Notes: generated from the sequence alone by a model not told the origin. A stretch of 64,000 bases of DNA from CAZQBY01 sp964592405 [NCBI: uncultured archaeon] (GCA_964592405.1 CAZQBY010000007.1:1-64000); one strand, 5' to 3'. Counted from the stretch's first letter, positions 8,610 through 18,581 are shown. Program-made: numbers and translations.

Positions 8610-9488
8610 ATGGCATCTGAACCGCTCATTTATATTGACGGGAGGTTCTACCCAAAGAGTGAGGCGAAGATATCTGTCTATGACCATGGTCTGCTTTATG
8701 GCGACGGAGTTTTCGAGGGAATAAGGTGTTATAATGGAAATGTTTTCCGCTTAAAGCAGCATATAGACCGGTTGTATGACAGTGGCAGGGCAATAAATCT
8801 TGAGATTCCCATCTCCAAGAAAGAGATGACAGAGATAGTCTTGGAGAGCATAAGAAAGAATAATCTGAAGGAGGCTTATGTCAGGCTCATAGTAACAAGG
8901 GGTGTTGGGGATCTGGGACTTGACCCAAGGAAGTGTCCAAGACCAAGTATAATATGCATAGCACAGTATTTCGCCCCTCTGTATGGAGATTTGTATGATA
9001 ATGGCATAAGGGTCATCACAGTCGGGACTAGAAGGACGTCAAGCGATGCTCTGGACATAAAGGCCAAGACACTGAATTATCTGAATAATATTATGGGTAA
9101 GATACAAGCCAATTTGGCCAACTGTGATGAAGCTCTGATGCTCAACAGTTTAGGCCATGTCGCAGAGGGGACAGGAGATAATTTCTTCATTGTCAAAAAC
9201 AGGGAATTGTTCACGCCACCAACTGGTGCAGGAATCCTGATAGGGATAACCAGAGGGGCGATAATGGAACTGGCAGGAAAAGCAGGAATAAGAGTTACTG
9301 AAAAGAATCTGACCCTCTTTGATGTTTATACTGCTGATGAAGCCTTTATGACCGGGACTGCTGCAGAGGTCATACCAATAATAGAGGTTGACGCACGCAG
9401 GATAGGTGATGGCAATCCCGGACCTGTAACAAAAAAACTTATGTCAGAATTTAGGAAAATACGTGAAAGGGATGGTATTAGGATATAG
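8610..9488 (+). CDS. ilvE: Branched-chain amino acid aminotransferase (class IV)
   Basis: A PLP enzyme of fold type IV that moves amino groups between glutamate and Leu/Ile/Val. The 292 residues are the usual length. Visible marks are the N-terminal [16 protein letters not shown] segment, the PLP lysine K153 in [10 protein letters not shown], the EGTGDNFF segment, and the [11 protein letters not shown] and [11 protein letters not shown] segments that hold the phosphate and substrate. D-amino acid aminotransferase or aminodeoxychorismate lyase share the fold, but the YxxGxFEGIR opening and the overall match favour IlvE. It stands alone with its own TATA element; leuB and leuD lie at the far end of the window. 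Confidence 0.9.
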   Translation: MASEPLIYIDGRFYPKSEAKISVYDHGLLYGDGVFEGIRCYNGNVFRLKQHIDRLYDSGRAINLEIPISKKEMTEIVLESIRKNNLKEAYVRLIVTRGVGDLGLDPRKCPRPSIICIAQYFAPLYGDLYDNGIRVITVGTRRTSSDALDIKAKTLNYLNNIMGKIQANLANCDEALMLNSLGHVAEGTGDNFFIVKNRELFTPPTGAGILIGITRGAIMELAGKAGIRVTEKNLTLFDVYTADEAFMTGTAAEVIPIIEVDARRIGDGNPGPVTKKLMSEFRKIRERDGIRI

Positions 9489-9522
9489 TGTGGGAAGTGG
9501 CAAGAGCAGGGGGAAGGAGAGC

Positions 9523-9813
9523 ATGAATGATGCCATCAGGGAGGTGATGGGCAGGATGCCCGATCCTCTGCATCTTGACCTGCCGCATGTCCACAAGAGA
9601 TTCCTTGAACTAGCATATGTGTTGGTTGTTCTTGGAGCAATAGTATCCATACTCATCTACGGAACAATACTAGGATGGCCGTCCACAGTCGTGAATGCAA
9701 GCTTAATGCTTGTAATGGCGCTGGGGATAATACTCACTGTCATGTTTATAGAGAAATCCTCTATAGTCCACAAACACCCTGTTGCTCACAAACCGGAAAA
9801 CACCTCATCCTGA
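9523..9813 (+). CDS. Small membrane protein, DUF1634-like in size (unrecognised)
   Basis: I do not recognise this 96-residue protein with certainty. The chosen ATG follows AAGGAG at good spacing; a GTG at 9463 inside ilvE would add 20 residues. It has a soluble start with a His/Leu-rich LHLDLPHVHKRFLE segment, then two predicted membrane helices (about 30-53 and 60-79), and a His-rich tail with VHKHPVAHKPE. The His-rich ends could bind metal, which is a guess. Its 3' end overlaps the convergent pterin gene by 28 bases. Confidence 0.6.
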   Translation: MNDAIREVMGRMPDPLHLDLPHVHKRFLELAYVLVVLGAIVSILIYGTILGWPSTVVNASLMLVMALGIILTVMFIEKSSIVHKHPVAHKPENTSS

Positions 9814-11252
9814 ATATAACCTCTGCCCAGTTTTAGGTATATTTCAGCCTTCTGAAGCTCTCTGCCGAGATAAGCTGCATGATTCATGTCAGATATAAGA
9901 CCCATCTTTATTATCTCCTTGGAGATGGCTTCTGCGCTCTTGCCGGAGAAGAGGTAGTCATATCCTTCTTTGAAGTGGATGGTTACTATCCGGTCATTTC
10001 TGAAATCCACAAATATGTTAAAGTGTCCATTTGGATCCAGTTTTATTTGTGGATTGGTCTCAGGAACTGGAATAACCTTGGCTTCTCCTGCACCAAAATC
10101 CAGTCCTCTGGACTTGCTCTTGGCCAGCAGGAGATGCAGGCCGAGATCCTTTGGAAACGAGCCACGATGCTTGGCCAGGAAGGTCATTTCTATCGCACGC
10201 TTCATCTCCCTCACCGCATTGCGTGTCTTCTGGCTGTTCTCAGTCATCAAAATCAGGGAGATATCCAACTCCACGGCAATGGCTGCAAGGAGGCCATTCA
10301 GGCCGGGGGAATCCACATCCATAAGCTCCACAATATTGCTGGCCCCCATCATCATCGGCTGCGTGCTGGTCTTGCGGAAGGTGTAGTATTTTGAGATGGA
10401 TTCAGCAGTCCGGAACGGGGGTGAAAGAACTGGATCGGCTATAAGATTCACAAAGCCCAGCTCTTGGGCACACTTGAGATTATCTTCAAGTTTTTTCTCT
10501 GGGCCCTCAGCTATCACAACATAGGCTACATCATCTGATACCTTTATCTTGTTCATGTTGTTTGCGCAAAGGCTCAGAACCAGATCTGCACCCGCTTTGA
10601 TGGCTGCATTTATCTCCTTAGGATTCAACGAATCAATACTCACCGGAACGCCGAGTTTCTTTTTGAGCAGCCTAACGAGCCCCGCCAGTCTCCTGGGGTT
10701 CTCTTCAGTGGCAATAGCTCCGATATCTATTATGTCTGCCCCAGATTTGAGATAATATTGTGCACGTTCAATGATCTCCACATCAGAAAGGAGGGGGGCA
10801 TCTACAATCTCTGCAATAATGTGGGGGGGGAAACCACTACCTATCTTCAGGTCTCCGATTGAAAATGTGGCGGGTCTTCTCTCAGCCTCTGCAACCATTT
10901 TTGCATAATCTCTGGCCCCGTTTCTAGCTATTAAAGAGTCCGCAGATTTTGTCTTTGAGAGAGGCACACCCCTCCTGATAACCTCTGGTAGATCGGAGGG
11001 GTGCTCCGGTCCCTTGAAGCAGGGTATCCTGATGACCTTCTCGACCTCGTATACATCAAACCCTGTAAGCCCGGGAAAGATGATTCTCTCATACCTTCTC
11101 TTCAGCCCCTTTATCTCTGAGATAGCCAGTTGTGGGGTTATAAACTGTGCAACAGTGACTGGAAGGGTCAGTACATCGGCGCCCAGTATTCGCGCACACT
11201 CACGCACCTGCAGTTCTGCCAGTTTTCCTGTCACCAAAAGCAGTCTAGCCAT
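9786..11252 (-). CDS. Dihydropteroate synthase-related protein (methanogen-type, H4MPT context)
   Basis: This 488-residue protein matches the archaeal dihydropteroate synthase-related family known from methanogens. The N-terminal 150 residues are a Rossmann-like domain (MARLLLVTGKLAE), followed by a TIM-barrel pterin-binding domain with the DHPS hallmarks GADIIDIGA and PVSIDSLNP, and a C-terminal domain from about residue 375. Family members are tied to tetrahydromethanopterin biology, though the exact reaction is not established. Its place next to a fae-hps, mtdB and metF group supports an H4MPT-using cell. It is divergent from ribD across a short AT-rich gap. Family call is firm; reaction is not. 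Confidence 0.82.
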   Translation of the reverse strand: MARLLLVTGKLAELQVRECARILGADVLTLPVTVAQFITPQLAISEIKGLKRRYERIIFPGLTGFDVYEVEKVIRIPCFKGPEHPSDLPEVIRRGVPLSKTKSADSLIARNGARDYAKMVAEAERRPATFSIGDLKIGSGFPPHIIAEIVDAPLLSDVEIIERAQYYLKSGADIIDIGAIATEENPRRLAGLVRLLKKKLGVPVSIDSLNPKEINAAIKAGADLVLSLCANNMNKIKVSDDVAYVVIAEGPEKKLEDNLKCAQELGFVNLIADPVLSPPFRTAESISKYYTFRKTSTQPMMMGASNIVELMDVDSPGLNGLLAAIAVELDISLILMTENSQKTRNAVREMKRAIEMTFLAKHRGSFPKDLGLHLLLAKSKSRGLDFGAGEAKVIPVPETNPQIKLDPNGHFNIFVDFRNDRIVTIHFKEGYDYLFSGKSAEAISKEIIKMGLISDMNHAAYLGRELQKAEIYLKLGRGYIQDEVFSGL

Positions 11253-11317
11253 CAGTTCTCATATTTTTCATATATTATTGAGCTAAATGAACAAATACCA
11301 CAGAGGCAATAAGGAAT

Positions 11318-12397
11318 ATGGTTTCTGATGAGGATTATATGCGTGAGGCACTGGAGCTGGCACGGAAGGGACTTGGTAAAACCTCTCCAAACCCTGCAGT
11401 GGGCTGTTTAATAGTAAAGAATGGCAAAGTTATAGGCAGGGGGTTTCATGAGAGGGCAGGTAAAGCCCATGCAGAGGTGAGGGCACTAGCTGAAGCGGGT
11501 AGGGAAGCCAGGAAGGCCACAATGTATGTTACGCTGGAGCCCTGCAATCATTATGGTAGGACCCCACCATGCACGGAGGCAATAATCAGGGCAGGTATTT
11601 CAAGAGTTATAATAGGCACACTGGATCCAAACCCCCTAGTTTCCGGCAGGGGGATGGCATGCCTTTCACGTGCTGGTATAGTAGTTAAGTGTGGTGTCCT
11701 GGAAAGGGAGATTAAGATGATGAATGAGGCATATGAGAAATTCATAACAACAAAGGAGCCATTTGTGATAGTCAAGGCTGCACTGTCGGCAGACGGAAAG
11801 ATTGCGGCAGCAGACGGAAGCTCAAAATGGATAACTGGGGAGGAGGCAAGGCGAGCTGTCCACGAGCTTCGGGGACAGATAGATGCTGTCATGGTTGGAA
11901 TTGGAACAGTCATCAGGGATAATCCCTCGCTGACATGTCGGATAGAAGGTTATAAAAATCCTGTACGCATAGTCGTTGACTCAAGATTGAAAATCAAGGC
12001 TGGTGCTAAGATTCTGAACAATGAGGCGGAAACTATTATTGCGACAACAAAAAATGCCCCTATGGATAAAATTGAAATGCTTAGAAAGCGTGGGGCTAAA
12101 GTCATTGTGGTTGATAGTAATGAACGGGGAGTTATTCTAAAAAAGCTGCTGAAGGAGCTAACATCTGAGGGCATAACCTCAATAATGCTCGAAGGTGGTG
12201 GCAGGCTCATAGGTTCGGCCTTTGATGAGGGTATTGTGGACAAGGTTATGTTTTTCATCGCTCCCAAGATTATAGGCAAGGGCATCACAATAACCGGAGA
12301 AAGTATGCGCAACATAGCCGACTCTATCCTGTTGGAGAGGGTAGAGATGAAAAGGATTGGGGAGGATTTTCTCCTGCTTGGATATCCTGCTAGATAA
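11318..12397 (+). CDS. ribD: Bifunctional riboflavin deaminase/reductase RibD (bacterial type)
   Basis: RibD deaminates the pyrimidine product of GTP cyclohydrolase II and then reduces its ribose. The 359 residues hold both halves: a cytidine-deaminase-like domain at 1-145 with zinc motifs HAEVRAL and PCNHYGRTPPC, and a reductase domain from about 150 (VKAALSADGKIA, SKWITGEEAR, MLEGGGRLIGS). Most archaea use a stand-alone reductase acting before deamination, so a fused bacterial-type RibD is noteworthy. It heads the ribD-ribBA-ribC-ribH order, six bases before ribBA. Transfer from bacteria is plausible, but base use does not stand out from its neighbours. Confidence 0.94.
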   Translation: MVSDEDYMREALELARKGLGKTSPNPAVGCLIVKNGKVIGRGFHERAGKAHAEVRALAEAGREARKATMYVTLEPCNHYGRTPPCTEAIIRAGISRVIIGTLDPNPLVSGRGMACLSRAGIVVKCGVLEREIKMMNEAYEKFITTKEPFVIVKAALSADGKIAAADGSSKWITGEEARRAVHELRGQIDAVMVGIGTVIRDNPSLTCRIEGYKNPVRIVVDSRLKIKAGAKILNNEAETIIATTKNAPMDKIEMLRKRGAKVIVVDSNERGVILKKLLKELTSEGITSIMLEGGGRLIGSAFDEGIVDKVMFFIAPKIIGKGITITGESMRNIADSILLERVEMKRIGEDFLLLGYPAR

Positions 12398-12403
12398 ATA
12401 CAA

Positions 12404-13621
12404 ATGAACACCATAGAAGAAGCAATTGAGGAGCTGAAGAAGGGAAGGTTCATTATTGTTGTGGATGATGAGGATAGAGAAAATGAAGGCGATTTGGTCA
12501 TAGCTGCAGAAAAAATAACTCCGGAGGCCGTGAATTTTATGATAAGGGAGGGCCGGGGACTGGTCTGTCTTGCAGCTACCACAGAAAGGCTAAGAGAGCT
12601 ACAGATACATCCGATGGTCAATGATAATACTGATAGAAAGGAAACTGCATTTACGGTTTCCATAGATGCAAGAGAAGGGACAACAACGGGAATATCTGCC
12701 CATGACCGGGCACGCACCATAATCAAATTCCTAGATCCGGAAGCAAAGCCGGAGGACTTTACCCGCCCGGGCCACATATTTCCACTCCGTGCAAGGGGAG
12801 GAGGTGTGCTCAAACGAGCGGGCCACACAGAAGCAGCTGTGGATCTGGCAAGGCTGGCAGGTCTGTATCCGGCAGGTGTGATATGTGAGATAATCAATGA
12901 GGATGGCACTATGGCAAGGCTCCCACAGCTCAAGGAGTTCGCCAAGAAGCACAAACTTAAGATAATAACAATCAGGGATCTAATTGATTACAGGATAAGG
13001 CACGGCGAAACATACATAGGCGAGGACAGGGAACCCCTGATAGAAAGAGTTGCTGAAGCAAAGCTGCCGACCAAATATGGTAATTTTGAGATGATTGTGT
13101 ATCGGTCGGTGGTTGAGGACAAAGATCATATAGCCCTTGTCAAGGGAAACATTCGGGGAAAGAAAAACGTTCTGGTGCGGGTTCACTCAGAATGCCTCAC
13201 TGGGGATTTGTTTGGTTCTCTCAGATGTGATTGTGGCGATCAGCTTCATGAGGCAATGAAGAGAATAGAGAGAGAGGGGCAGGGAGTTATACTTTACATG
13301 CGGCAGGAGGGAAGGGGCATTGGCCTAAGAAACAAAATAAAGGCTTATGGTTTGCAGGACAGGGGATTGGACACTGTAGAGGCAAACAGCGTCCTTGGAT
13401 TCAAGGATGATTTACGTGACTATGGTATCGGCGCACAAATACTGAGAGACCTAGGCCTGACAAGCATACGCCTGATGACAAACAATCCGCGCAAGATAGT
13501 CGGTCTAGAGGGATATGGGCTGAAGGTAACCGGAAGAGAACCAATATATGTGCCGACAAATCCGCACAATAAAGCATACATCAAGACAAAGAGGGAGAAG
13601 CTGGGACACTTTGAGGAGTGA
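12404..13621 (+). CDS. ribBA: Bifunctional DHBP synthase / GTP cyclohydrolase II RibBA
   Basis: A 405-residue fusion. Residues 1-200 are RibB, turning ribulose 5-phosphate into dihydroxybutanone phosphate ([14 protein letters not shown] and the RPGHIFPL and [10 protein letters not shown] segments). Residues 201-405 are GTP cyclohydrolase II with zinc cysteines in [17 protein letters not shown] and the catalytic region RQEGRGIGL. Archaea commonly start riboflavin from GTP with the unrelated ArfA and carry RibB alone, so the fusion is the bacterial form. With RibD it provides a complete bacterial-style upper pathway. T-rich sequence follows the stop. Confidence 0.95.
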   Translation: MNTIEEAIEELKKGRFIIVVDDEDRENEGDLVIAAEKITPEAVNFMIREGRGLVCLAATTERLRELQIHPMVNDNTDRKETAFTVSIDAREGTTTGISAHDRARTIIKFLDPEAKPEDFTRPGHIFPLRARGGGVLKRAGHTEAAVDLARLAGLYPAGVICEIINEDGTMARLPQLKEFAKKHKLKIITIRDLIDYRIRHGETYIGEDREPLIERVAEAKLPTKYGNFEMIVYRSVVEDKDHIALVKGNIRGKKNVLVRVHSECLTGDLFGSLRCDCGDQLHEAMKRIEREGQGVILYMRQEGRGIGLRNKIKAYGLQDRGLDTVEANSVLGFKDDLRDYGIGAQILRDLGLTSIRLMTNNPRKIVGLEGYGLKVTGREPIYVPTNPHNKAYIKTKREKLGHFEE

Positions 13622-13655
13622 TGTTGCATATGGAATTGTGAATTGTATGTTGTGA

Positions 13656-13686
13656 AAATTATTTATGCCTCTATTATTTATATGCC
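13656..13686 (+). promoter_or_regulatory. TATA-like elements upstream of ribC
   Basis: Two candidate boxes are visible, aaattatttatg near 13656 and attatttatatg near 13674, followed by T-rich sequence. They lie 80-110 bases before the ribC ATG, so either the transcript has a leader or the T run ends the ribBA transcript first. Assigned by composition only. Confidence 0.4.
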
Positions 13687-13739
13687 ATTCCATTTTTTCC
13701 TTTTTAATTCTTCCACAGAAAAGATAATGCTGTTTCTAG

Positions 13740-14240
<501 letters not shown>

Positions 14241-14308
14241 GCTCTTGAATATGAGGGATACAATCTTTATTTTAATTCAATCAAAAACTAATTATAGGGG
14301 TTTCTAAA

Positions 14309-14716
14309 ATGACGAATCTTGGTATAGTGGTTTCTGAATTCAACTCTGACATAACCAATGCCATGCTGAAAAGGGCAGAGGAGCACGCCAAATTATTAGG
14401 GGCAAAGGTCGTTGAGGTTGCAACCGTTCCGGGATCATATGACATTCCAATAATGGTCAAAAAGCTGCTTCAGAAGAAAGAGATAAATGCTGTTGTGGCC
14501 TTGGGCGCAATAATCGAGGGTGATACAGAACATGATGAGATGATAGCCAGCCAGCTTGCCAGAAAGCTGATGGATTTGTCTCTTGAATATGAGAAGCCCG
14601 TTGGGTTAGGAGTCAGCGGACCCGGCCAGACACGCGCACAGGCAATGGCAAGGATAGATGAGTATGCCAAGAGGGGTGTGGAAGCTGCTGTCAAACTTTC
14701 AAGGAATGTTCAATAA
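14309..14716 (+). CDS. ribH: 6,7-dimethyl-8-ribityllumazine synthase (archaeal)
   Basis: RibH condenses the RibD/phosphatase product with dihydroxybutanone phosphate to lumazine. The 135 residues carry the family signatures VVSEFNSDIT near the start, TVPGSYDIP in the middle and ALGAIIEGDTEHDEMI toward the phosphate-binding region. Slightly shorter than bacterial RibH, which is typical of archaeal forms. It lies between ribC and fae-hps, twelve bases before the latter, so the riboflavin and C1 genes probably share a transcript. Confidence 0.94.
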   Translation: MTNLGIVVSEFNSDITNAMLKRAEEHAKLLGAKVVEVATVPGSYDIPIMVKKLLQKKEINAVVALGAIIEGDTEHDEMIASQLARKLMDLSLEYEKPVGLGVSGPGQTRAQAMARIDEYAKRGVEAAVKLSRNVQ

Positions 14717-14728
14717 CTGGAGGAGATT

Positions 14729-15931
14729 ATGGAAAATGATTTTATGATCGGTGAGGCGCTGGTTGGCGAAGGCAACGAAATAGCACATGTTGACTTGACC
14801 ATAGGCAAGAAAAATGGGCCTGTAGGTACGGCCTTCCTGAATGGTATGACACAGCCATCACAGGGTCATACCCCCCTCCTTGCAGTCATAAGGCCAAACC
14901 TGATACCCAAGCCGGCAACGTTGATAATACCAAAAGTTACTGTAAGAAATTTAGAGGATGCCAATAAGATATTCGGTCCGGCGCAAGCAGCTGTCGCAAA
15001 GGCTGTTGCCGATGCTGTGCAGGAAGGAGTTATTCCTGAGGAATATGCTGAGGATTACGTTATAATAGCATCCATATTCATACACCCGGAGGCTGAAGAC
15101 TACGAAAAGATATACAGATACAACTACTCTGCCACTAAGCTGGCAATCAAGAGGGCTCTTGAAGGTTATCCAAGTCTGAAGAAGATAAACTTTGAGAAAG
15201 ACCGCTCAACACATGTGATAGCAGGAGTCAAGATGACGAGATTGTGGAGACCGCCTTATCTACAAATAGCTATAGACATCACGAACATGGGTGCAATTAA
15301 GCGGGTCATTGAGCAGATACCAAGAAACGATACTGTCATATTGGAGGCTGGGACTCCATTCATAAAGGAATGGGGAGTCAGGGGAATCAAAGAACTGAGA
15401 AAGCTCAGACCTGAGGTATTCATCGTTGCGGATTTGAAGACCTTAGATGTTGGAAGGGTCGAAGTAGATCTTGCATATAACCAAGGGGCTGATGCAGTAG
15501 TAGTCTCTGGACTATCAACGAAAGAGACGATAAACAATGTTGTCTACGAAGCCCACAGGATGGGTATCTATGCCTATATAGACATGATGAATGTGGCCGA
15601 TCCGAAGGGTGTGCTAAAGGGACTCAGGGAACAGCCGGATGTTGTCATACTGCACCGTAATGTTGATACTGGCAGGGGAAAGGAAAACCAAGCTGAGGAC
15701 GTTCGTTGGAAGCTTATTAAGGAGATCAAAAGCGAGATTTCTGATAAGATACTCTTTGCTGTTGCAGGAGGTATAAATCCAAAAACTGCCAAGCAGGCGC
15801 TAATAAACGGAGCGGATATCCTCATAGTCGGCAGATACATAACCCAGTCCAAAGATCCGGAGAGGTCAGCCAGAGAGCTCCTAGCACTTCTTGGGGAGGA
15901 TACAGATCTCTATAGAACCCACTGGGAATAG
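14729..15931 (+). CDS. Bifunctional formaldehyde-activating enzyme / 3-hexulose-6-phosphate synthase
   Basis: A 400-residue Fae-Hps fusion. Residues 1-165 are Fae, which condenses formaldehyde with tetrahydromethanopterin; catalytic H20 is in NEIAHVDL. Residues 166-400 are the Hps TIM barrel ([32 protein letters not shown]). In archaea lacking the oxidative pentose pathway the fusion runs in the ribulose-5-phosphate-forming direction and captures the formaldehyde released. A GGAGGAG-like site precedes the ATG. The upstream riboflavin genes need ribulose 5-phosphate, and the downstream mtdB uses the methylene-H4MPT. Phi (6-phospho-3-hexuloisomerase) is not in the window. Confidence 0.96.
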   Translation: MENDFMIGEALVGEGNEIAHVDLTIGKKNGPVGTAFLNGMTQPSQGHTPLLAVIRPNLIPKPATLIIPKVTVRNLEDANKIFGPAQAAVAKAVADAVQEGVIPEEYAEDYVIIASIFIHPEAEDYEKIYRYNYSATKLAIKRALEGYPSLKKINFEKDRSTHVIAGVKMTRLWRPPYLQIAIDITNMGAIKRVIEQIPRNDTVILEAGTPFIKEWGVRGIKELRKLRPEVFIVADLKTLDVGRVEVDLAYNQGADAVVVSGLSTKETINNVVYEAHRMGIYAYIDMMNVADPKGVLKGLREQPDVVILHRNVDTGRGKENQAEDVRWKLIKEIKSEISDKILFAVAGGINPKTAKQALINGADILIVGRYITQSKDPERSARELLALLGEDTDLYRTHWE

Positions 15932-15937
15932 TTTATA

Positions 15938-16798
15938 ATGAAGAAGGTTTTGCTGTATCTGGATACGAACAAGGTAGCCAATCCCTTTGACCCTCTTCTA
16001 GCCTTGGATGGCGACTATGATGCGGTTCTCCCATATGCCAGTGTGACAGAGGAGAATGTAGAATACATAATCCACAATGCTATATTTGCGCGTAGTGATG
16101 AAGGCAGGAAGAACACAGTTATCATGGTGGGTGGCAGTCTGGATGAGTCAGAGAAGATTTTTCAAAAACTTAGGCGTATGCTGCGCACACCATTTGAGAT
16201 GTCGGTCATATTCGACCCGAATGGAGCCTGCACTACTGCTGCAGCCACTATTGCAAAGATAGAAAAACTTATAGGTAACATTAGAGGTAAGAGAATCACA
16301 ATTCTGGCGGGCACAGGACCTATTGGCCAGATATCTGCACTTCTCCTGAGAAATCTCGGAGGAGAAGTAACCATAACCTCTAGGAGCAAGGATAAGGCGG
16401 TGAGGACTGCCAACCGGCTCTCTGATGATGTAAGAGGTAGTGTCATAGGACTACAAGGAGCAACACCAGATGAGAGAGTAAAGGCTTGCAGGAATGCTGA
16501 CATAATCCTTGCTACAGGGGCCAAGGGCACACAGCTCCTAGACTCAGAAGCTCTTGGAAAACTGAAGCCCAAGATAGTTGCTGATGTAAACGCCATCCAG
16601 CCTTATGGTATAGAAGAAATAAAGCCGGACATGGATGGTGATGATATCCGGGGGACAAAGGGTCTGGGGCCCTGCACAATAGGCGATCTAAAGAATCTGG
16701 TCGAAAAGGAGATGCTCAAAAAGGCGCTTGAGGAAACCAAGTTCTTTGATTACAACGATGCTCTGATTCTTGCAAGGGAACTCTCCAGATCTAGATAA
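15938..16798 (+). CDS. mtdB: NAD(P)-dependent methylene-H4MPT dehydrogenase (MtdA/MtdB family)
   Basis: Interconverts methylene- and methenyl-tetrahydromethanopterin with a nicotinamide cofactor. The 286 residues fit the methylotroph MtdA/MtdB family: the opening with YLDTNKVANPFD, the FDPNGACTTAAA segment lining the pterin site, and a Rossmann motif in LAGTGPIGQ at about residue 125. Most archaea use the F420-dependent Mtd instead, so a nicotinamide enzyme is unusual. It starts six bases after fae-hps and so directly receives the methylene-H4MPT. It meets metF tail to tail 15 bases later. NADP versus NAD preference cannot be read with confidence. Confidence 0.9.
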   Translation: MKKVLLYLDTNKVANPFDPLLALDGDYDAVLPYASVTEENVEYIIHNAIFARSDEGRKNTVIMVGGSLDESEKIFQKLRRMLRTPFEMSVIFDPNGACTTAAATIAKIEKLIGNIRGKRITILAGTGPIGQISALLLRNLGGEVTITSRSKDKAVRTANRLSDDVRGSVIGLQGATPDERVKACRNADIILATGAKGTQLLDSEALGKLKPKIVADVNAIQPYGIEEIKPDMDGDDIRGTKGLGPCTIGDLKNLVEKEMLKKALEETKFFDYNDALILARELSRSR

Positions 16799-16813
16799 AA
16801 AATTTATGCTATC

Positions 16814-17614
16814 TTATACTATTCCCTCAAGTATCTCGCCTATCCTGTCCTCAATTCCAAAGAGCATTAGGTGAATCCCCCCGAATCCTCTCTCCTTCAC
16901 ACTATGTGCGAGCTTGTTCGCAAGACGGATGCCATCATCCACTGTTCTGACAGACTTCGCAACCTCTTGAGATATGGATATTCCGGGTATGTTTTTATTG
17001 AAGTATTCAACATGTCCGGGAGCAAGTGGGAAGATACCAACAAGTATTTTCTTCCGGTTCTTCCTGACCACCTCATTCTCCAAGTGATCCAAATCAAAAG
17101 TCATCTGGGTTTGTATGAAATCTACGTACTTCAGCTTCTTCTCAAGCTTTATCTGCTCGGGTTCATTTGGCTGTGCCATGGGATTGTAGGCAGCACCTAC
17201 ATTCATCTCGAAACCCTTGAACCTCTTGGGCATTTCTCTCTTGATAAGCCTAAGGAGGCTGACAGAATCAAATTCATAGACGGGCTTAGCGTCTTGTGGA
17301 TAGTCGCCGGTTATTGCCAGCACATTATTTATGCCCAGTAGTTTTGCACCAAGCAGATCGTTGATTATCGCAGTCTTGTTTCTGTCCCGGGCGCAGATCT
17401 GGAGAACCGGCTCAAATCCATTCTGTTTGAGGATATATGAAGCCACAAGTGAGGATAGTTGTGGTATGCCAAGTGGTGAGTCTATAACGTTCAGGGCATC
17501 CACATATGGTCTGAATTTCTCAGCCTTTTTTAGAAACAATTCTGATACAGCTGCCTCAGGCTCGACCTCTCCCGTTACTATGAACTTCCTGCCAAGTTTG
17601 TCAGCAAAGGTCAT
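16814..17614 (-). CDS. metF: Methylene-tetrahydrofolate reductase family protein (MetF-like)
   Basis: A flavin TIM-barrel protein of the MetF family that reduces methylene-pterin to methyl-pterin. The 266 residues contain the expected blocks: TGEVEPE near the start, SPLGIPQLSSL, the LQICARDRNKTAI segment, AITGDYP at the flavin site and FIQTQMTFDLD in the substrate region. Archaea usually employ F420-dependent Mer. The gene overlaps the stop of a 51-residue cysteine gene upstream, which matches the zinc domain of acetogen MetV. In an H4MPT organism the substrate may be methylene-H4MPT. Family is firm, exact pterin is inferred. Confidence 0.88.
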   Translation of the reverse strand: MTFADKLGRKFIVTGEVEPEAAVSELFLKKAEKFRPYVDALNVIDSPLGIPQLSSLVASYILKQNGFEPVLQICARDRNKTAIINDLLGAKLLGINNVLAITGDYPQDAKPVYEFDSVSLLRLIKREMPKRFKGFEMNVGAAYNPMAQPNEPEQIKLEKKLKYVDFIQTQMTFDLDHLENEVVRKNRKKILVGIFPLAPGHVEYFNKNIPGISISQEVAKSVRTVDDGIRLANKLAHSVKERGFGGIHLMLFGIEDRIGEILEGIV

Positions 17615-17766
17615 AATTCCCTCCTCAGGCTGTCAGGATTTCGCTCCCAAGCTGCAACAAAAATACACTTTTTGTCTGGATAGACCTCACAATGGCCGTT
17701 CTTGTATCCGCCGCACGGCCCATTCTTCAAAAACTTGGGGCATCCCTTGACAGTTTCCATCTTCAT
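17611..17766 (-). CDS. Stand-alone MTHFR C-terminal zinc-domain protein (MetV-like), 51 residues
   Basis: A very short gene that is easily missed. Translation from the ATG at 17766, four bases after a strong AAGGAGG site, gives 51 residues with four cysteines (C9, C18, C26, C34) in the order GCPKFLKNGPCGG, KNGHCEV and DKKCIFV, then a WERNP motif. This is the pattern of the C-terminal zinc domain found in MetV-type methylene-H4F reductase subunits, here reduced to the domain alone. Its stop overlaps the metF ATG (ATGA), so the two products should be made together. Function as a MetF partner is inferred from acetogen MetFV. Confidence 0.82.
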   Translation of the reverse strand: MKMETVKGCPKFLKNGPCGGYKNGHCEVYPDKKCIFVAAWERNPDSLRREL

Positions 17767-17868
17767 GACCCTCCTTTCGCATCCTCATGGAGATGCGTGG
17801 AACGAAGTGAAGGCATGTTAAGGTTGGCGCTGATAGCTTAATAATACAATCAGAATATTATTATTTGG

Positions 17869-17886
17869 AGTCATATAAATATAGAG
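17869..17886 (-). promoter_or_regulatory. TATA-like element for the metF operon
   Basis: Read on the minus strand this gives ctatatttatatga, a good archaeal TATA box, about 105-120 bases before the 51-residue gene. It implies a leader of roughly 85 bases. A second weaker AT-rich stretch lies nearer the gene. Assigned by sequence only. Confidence 0.45.
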
Positions 17887-17946
17887 TCGTATAAATGTCT
17901 TGTTGGCCGTGGTGAATATTGAATCTACCTCTTCGCCTTCATGGCT

Positions 17947-18363
17947 TTATATAAACAGCGTTACATCCGACTCGGCAGCCTCCTTGATGTATGTTCCGAC
18001 TGCCCCATATTGATCTATGAGCTTTCTGTCGAGATCCTCAGGCCTGCAGCCCATGACCTCCATGGTCATGTCACAGGCAATTATTTTCCCCCCAAGCTCC
18101 CTGAAGTCTCTGATAAGTTTCTCAAGAGAAGCGACATTGGCTGCCTTCATCTTTCTCTTCATGAACCATCTGCCCAAGCCAAGCAAGTTCATCTTAGACA
18201 GGGGGCCACCAGAGAGCTGACCCTTCCTGAGTCGTTGTAAGCCCCAGAAAGTGAAGTATATTGAACATTTCATGCCCATGGAGAGGGCACCCGTTCCTAT
18301 TATGAGTGCACTGTATACCTTGTCGTAATCTCCTGAATGCAGAACTATTGTAACCTTCTTCAT
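17947..18363 (-). CDS. DsrE/DsrF-like sulfur-relay family protein
   Basis: A 138-residue protein with the DsrE fold pattern: VTIVLHSGDYDKVYSALIIG at the start and a conserved Cys pair in the ACDMTMEVMGC segment near residue 100. These proteins carry or accept persulfide sulfur, often with TusA. The stop codon of the upstream TusA gene overlaps this start (ATGA), so they are cotranslated. Basic middle segment (residues about 60-80) is typical of the DsrE2-type branch. Precise substrate is unknown; role in sulfur transfer is inferred from the pair. Confidence 0.82.
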   Translation of the reverse strand: MKKVTIVLHSGDYDKVYSALIIGTGALSMGMKCSIYFTFWGLQRLRKGQLSGGPLSKMNLLGLGRWFMKRKMKAANVASLEKLIRDFRELGGKIIACDMTMEVMGCRPEDLDRKLIDQYGAVGTYIKEAAESDVTLFI

Positions 18364-18581
18364 TTTTGTATTAGTATCCTCCAGTTATTGTCAGGACCCT
18401 CGACCTTGAGTAACTTCAGCCCCATGGCTTTAGCTGCCATGGGAATCTCCCTCTTTGAGGCAGGGTGTGTTCCAACAATTTCCATTACTTGTCCTTTTTT
18501 GGCCAAGTTTATCGCCTTTCTCGTCTCAATCAGGGGTATGGGACATGTTTCATTAATGCAGTCCACAAGTATATCGGGCAT
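18360..18581 (-). CDS. TusA-family sulfurtransferase
   Basis: TusA-like proteins pass persulfide sulfur on a conserved cysteine. The 73 residues include the signature CPIPLIETRKAI, with the reactive Cys about residue 13, and the C-terminal KVEGPDNNWRILIQK strand typical of the fold. It precedes and overlaps the DsrE-like gene. The set is consistent with cytoplasmic sulfur handling for thiolation, cofactor assembly or sulfur metabolism; no dissimilatory sulfite reductase is present here, so the last is not supported. Confidence 0.9.
   Translation of the reverse strand: MPDILVDCINETCPIPLIETRKAINLAKKGQVMEIVGTHPASKREIPMAAKAMGLKLLKVEGPDNNWRILIQK

Noticed and set aside
11950-12954. Minus-strand open frame across ribD and ribBA
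   Set aside because: Spans two clear genes of the other strand and has shadow-like composition.
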